From assembly GCF_030287445.1 (NCBI RefSeq), contig NZ_JASVWB010000002.1:1674001-1738000 (forward strand): a DNA stretch of 64,000 nt, written 5' to 3'. Source of the DNA: Streptomyces sp. ALI-76-A. Its GTDB lineage: Bacteria; Actinomycetota; Actinomycetes; Streptomycetales; Streptomycetaceae. The translations under genes and the position numbers were made by a program. Under the pieces are notes generated by a model, which was not told where the DNA came from, ran no database searches, and was given only the letters and a program-made list of their open reading frames with translations. This document shows, in pieces, positions 63,825 to 64,000 of the stretch (position 1 is the stretch's first letter; each line of letters opens with the position of its first letter).

Positions 63825-64000
63825 GGCCCTCTCCCCCGCTCGGCTTCGCTCGCGCGGGGGCACCCCCGTCGAACTCCTCGGCGAAGACGGACTCGTACTG
63901 CTTCATGAAGTCGGCGACGGCCTCGACGAAACTGTGGCCCACCTCGCCGGTGTCCTGCCGGACCAGCTCCTCGATGTAGCGGTTGACGCTCATCCCGCGG
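63796..64000 (-). CDS. Partial antitoxin-like gene (ribbon-helix-helix), cut by the window end
   Basis: The minus frame is open to base 64000. The visible start MSVNRYIEELVRQDTGEVGH looks like the second helix of a ribbon-helix-helix DNA-binding domain, so the ATG at 63993 is probably internal and the real start lies outside the window. The tail (VADFMKQYESVFAEEFD) is acidic and would bind the partner. It overlaps the Fic-like gene. Confidence 0.65.
   Translation of the reverse strand, partial: RGMSVNRYIEELVRQDTGEVGHSFVEAVADFMKQYESVFAEEFDGGAPARAKPSGGEGRDGAREGRR

Overview
The window is 64 kb of very G+C-rich DNA with dense, short-spaced genes, strong third-position G/C bias, frequent GTG (and some TTG) starts, and family types typical of Streptomyces: DUF397/XRE pairs, SpoIIE-type phosphatases, DUF6213, DUF6328, DUF6777, two in-frame TTA codons and a c-di-AMP leader ahead of an NlpC/P60 gene. 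It is almost certainly a Streptomyces chromosome. The order pfkA, MurT/GatD, rocD, secreted aminopeptidase, urease, biotin genes matches, from memory, the S. coelicolor SCO1200-SCO1250 region, so this is core-like chromosome rather than an island. I found no insertion sequence, phage, tRNA, rRNA or CRISPR array.

Layout. 0.1-7.5 kb: a terpene synthase with an altered metal motif, a large TTA-containing LuxR-type (LAL) regulator, a methyltransferase-NUDIX fusion, DUF779 and secreted proteins. 7.7-12 kb (minus): a secreted phosphodiesterase-like protein and a translationally coupled acyl-CoA dehydrogenase pair with a quinone oxidoreductase. 12.2-17.5 kb: a cupin repressor divergent from a thioredoxin-reductase-like flavoprotein, a LigB-type DNA ligase coupled to a NUDIX gene, and a semialdehyde dehydrogenase. 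17.7-20 kb: acyl-CoA dehydrogenase divergent from a TetR gene. 20-25 kb: peptide deformylase, MurT/GatD (lipid II amidation), phosphofructokinase and a CtaG-like protein. 25-29 kb: DUF6777/PASTA lipoprotein, Ser/Thr kinase and a tiny membrane protein, apparently an envelope signalling operon. 28.9-33 kb (minus): LytTR regulator, small membrane protein, solute symporter and LytS-type kinase in one overlapping operon.

33-36 kb: Lrp regulator, dimethylargininase and ornithine aminotransferase (arginine/ornithine catabolism), then a 56-bp repeat array. 36.5-42.4 kb: two SpoIIE-type phosphatases, a PlsC-like acyltransferase and an epimerase. 42.4-50.2 kb (minus): secreted tripeptidyl-aminopeptidase, decayed copies of the ureD end, the urease cluster ureABCFGD, and a TetR gene. 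50.4-55 kb: a TetR-controlled membrane protein, a lone Phd-type antitoxin divergent from a clpP paralogue, a riboswitch-controlled NlpC/P60 hydrolase, DUF6328 and LysE. 55-58 kb: LysR, an HATPase, a TTA-containing XRE regulator and DUF397. 57.9-62.5 kb: biotin genes bioF divergent from bioBAD, with a Cys/His-rich repeat tail on BioB. 62.7-64 kb: a methyltransferase facing a toxin-antitoxin-like pair whose Fic/Doc-like member has lost the catalytic loop; the antitoxin runs off the window end.

The best leads are the Phd/ClpP/helical-protein module, the BioB repeat tail, the decayed ureD array, the degenerate Fic/Doc pair and the LytTR-symporter-LytS operon. All are read by eye; no database search was possible.
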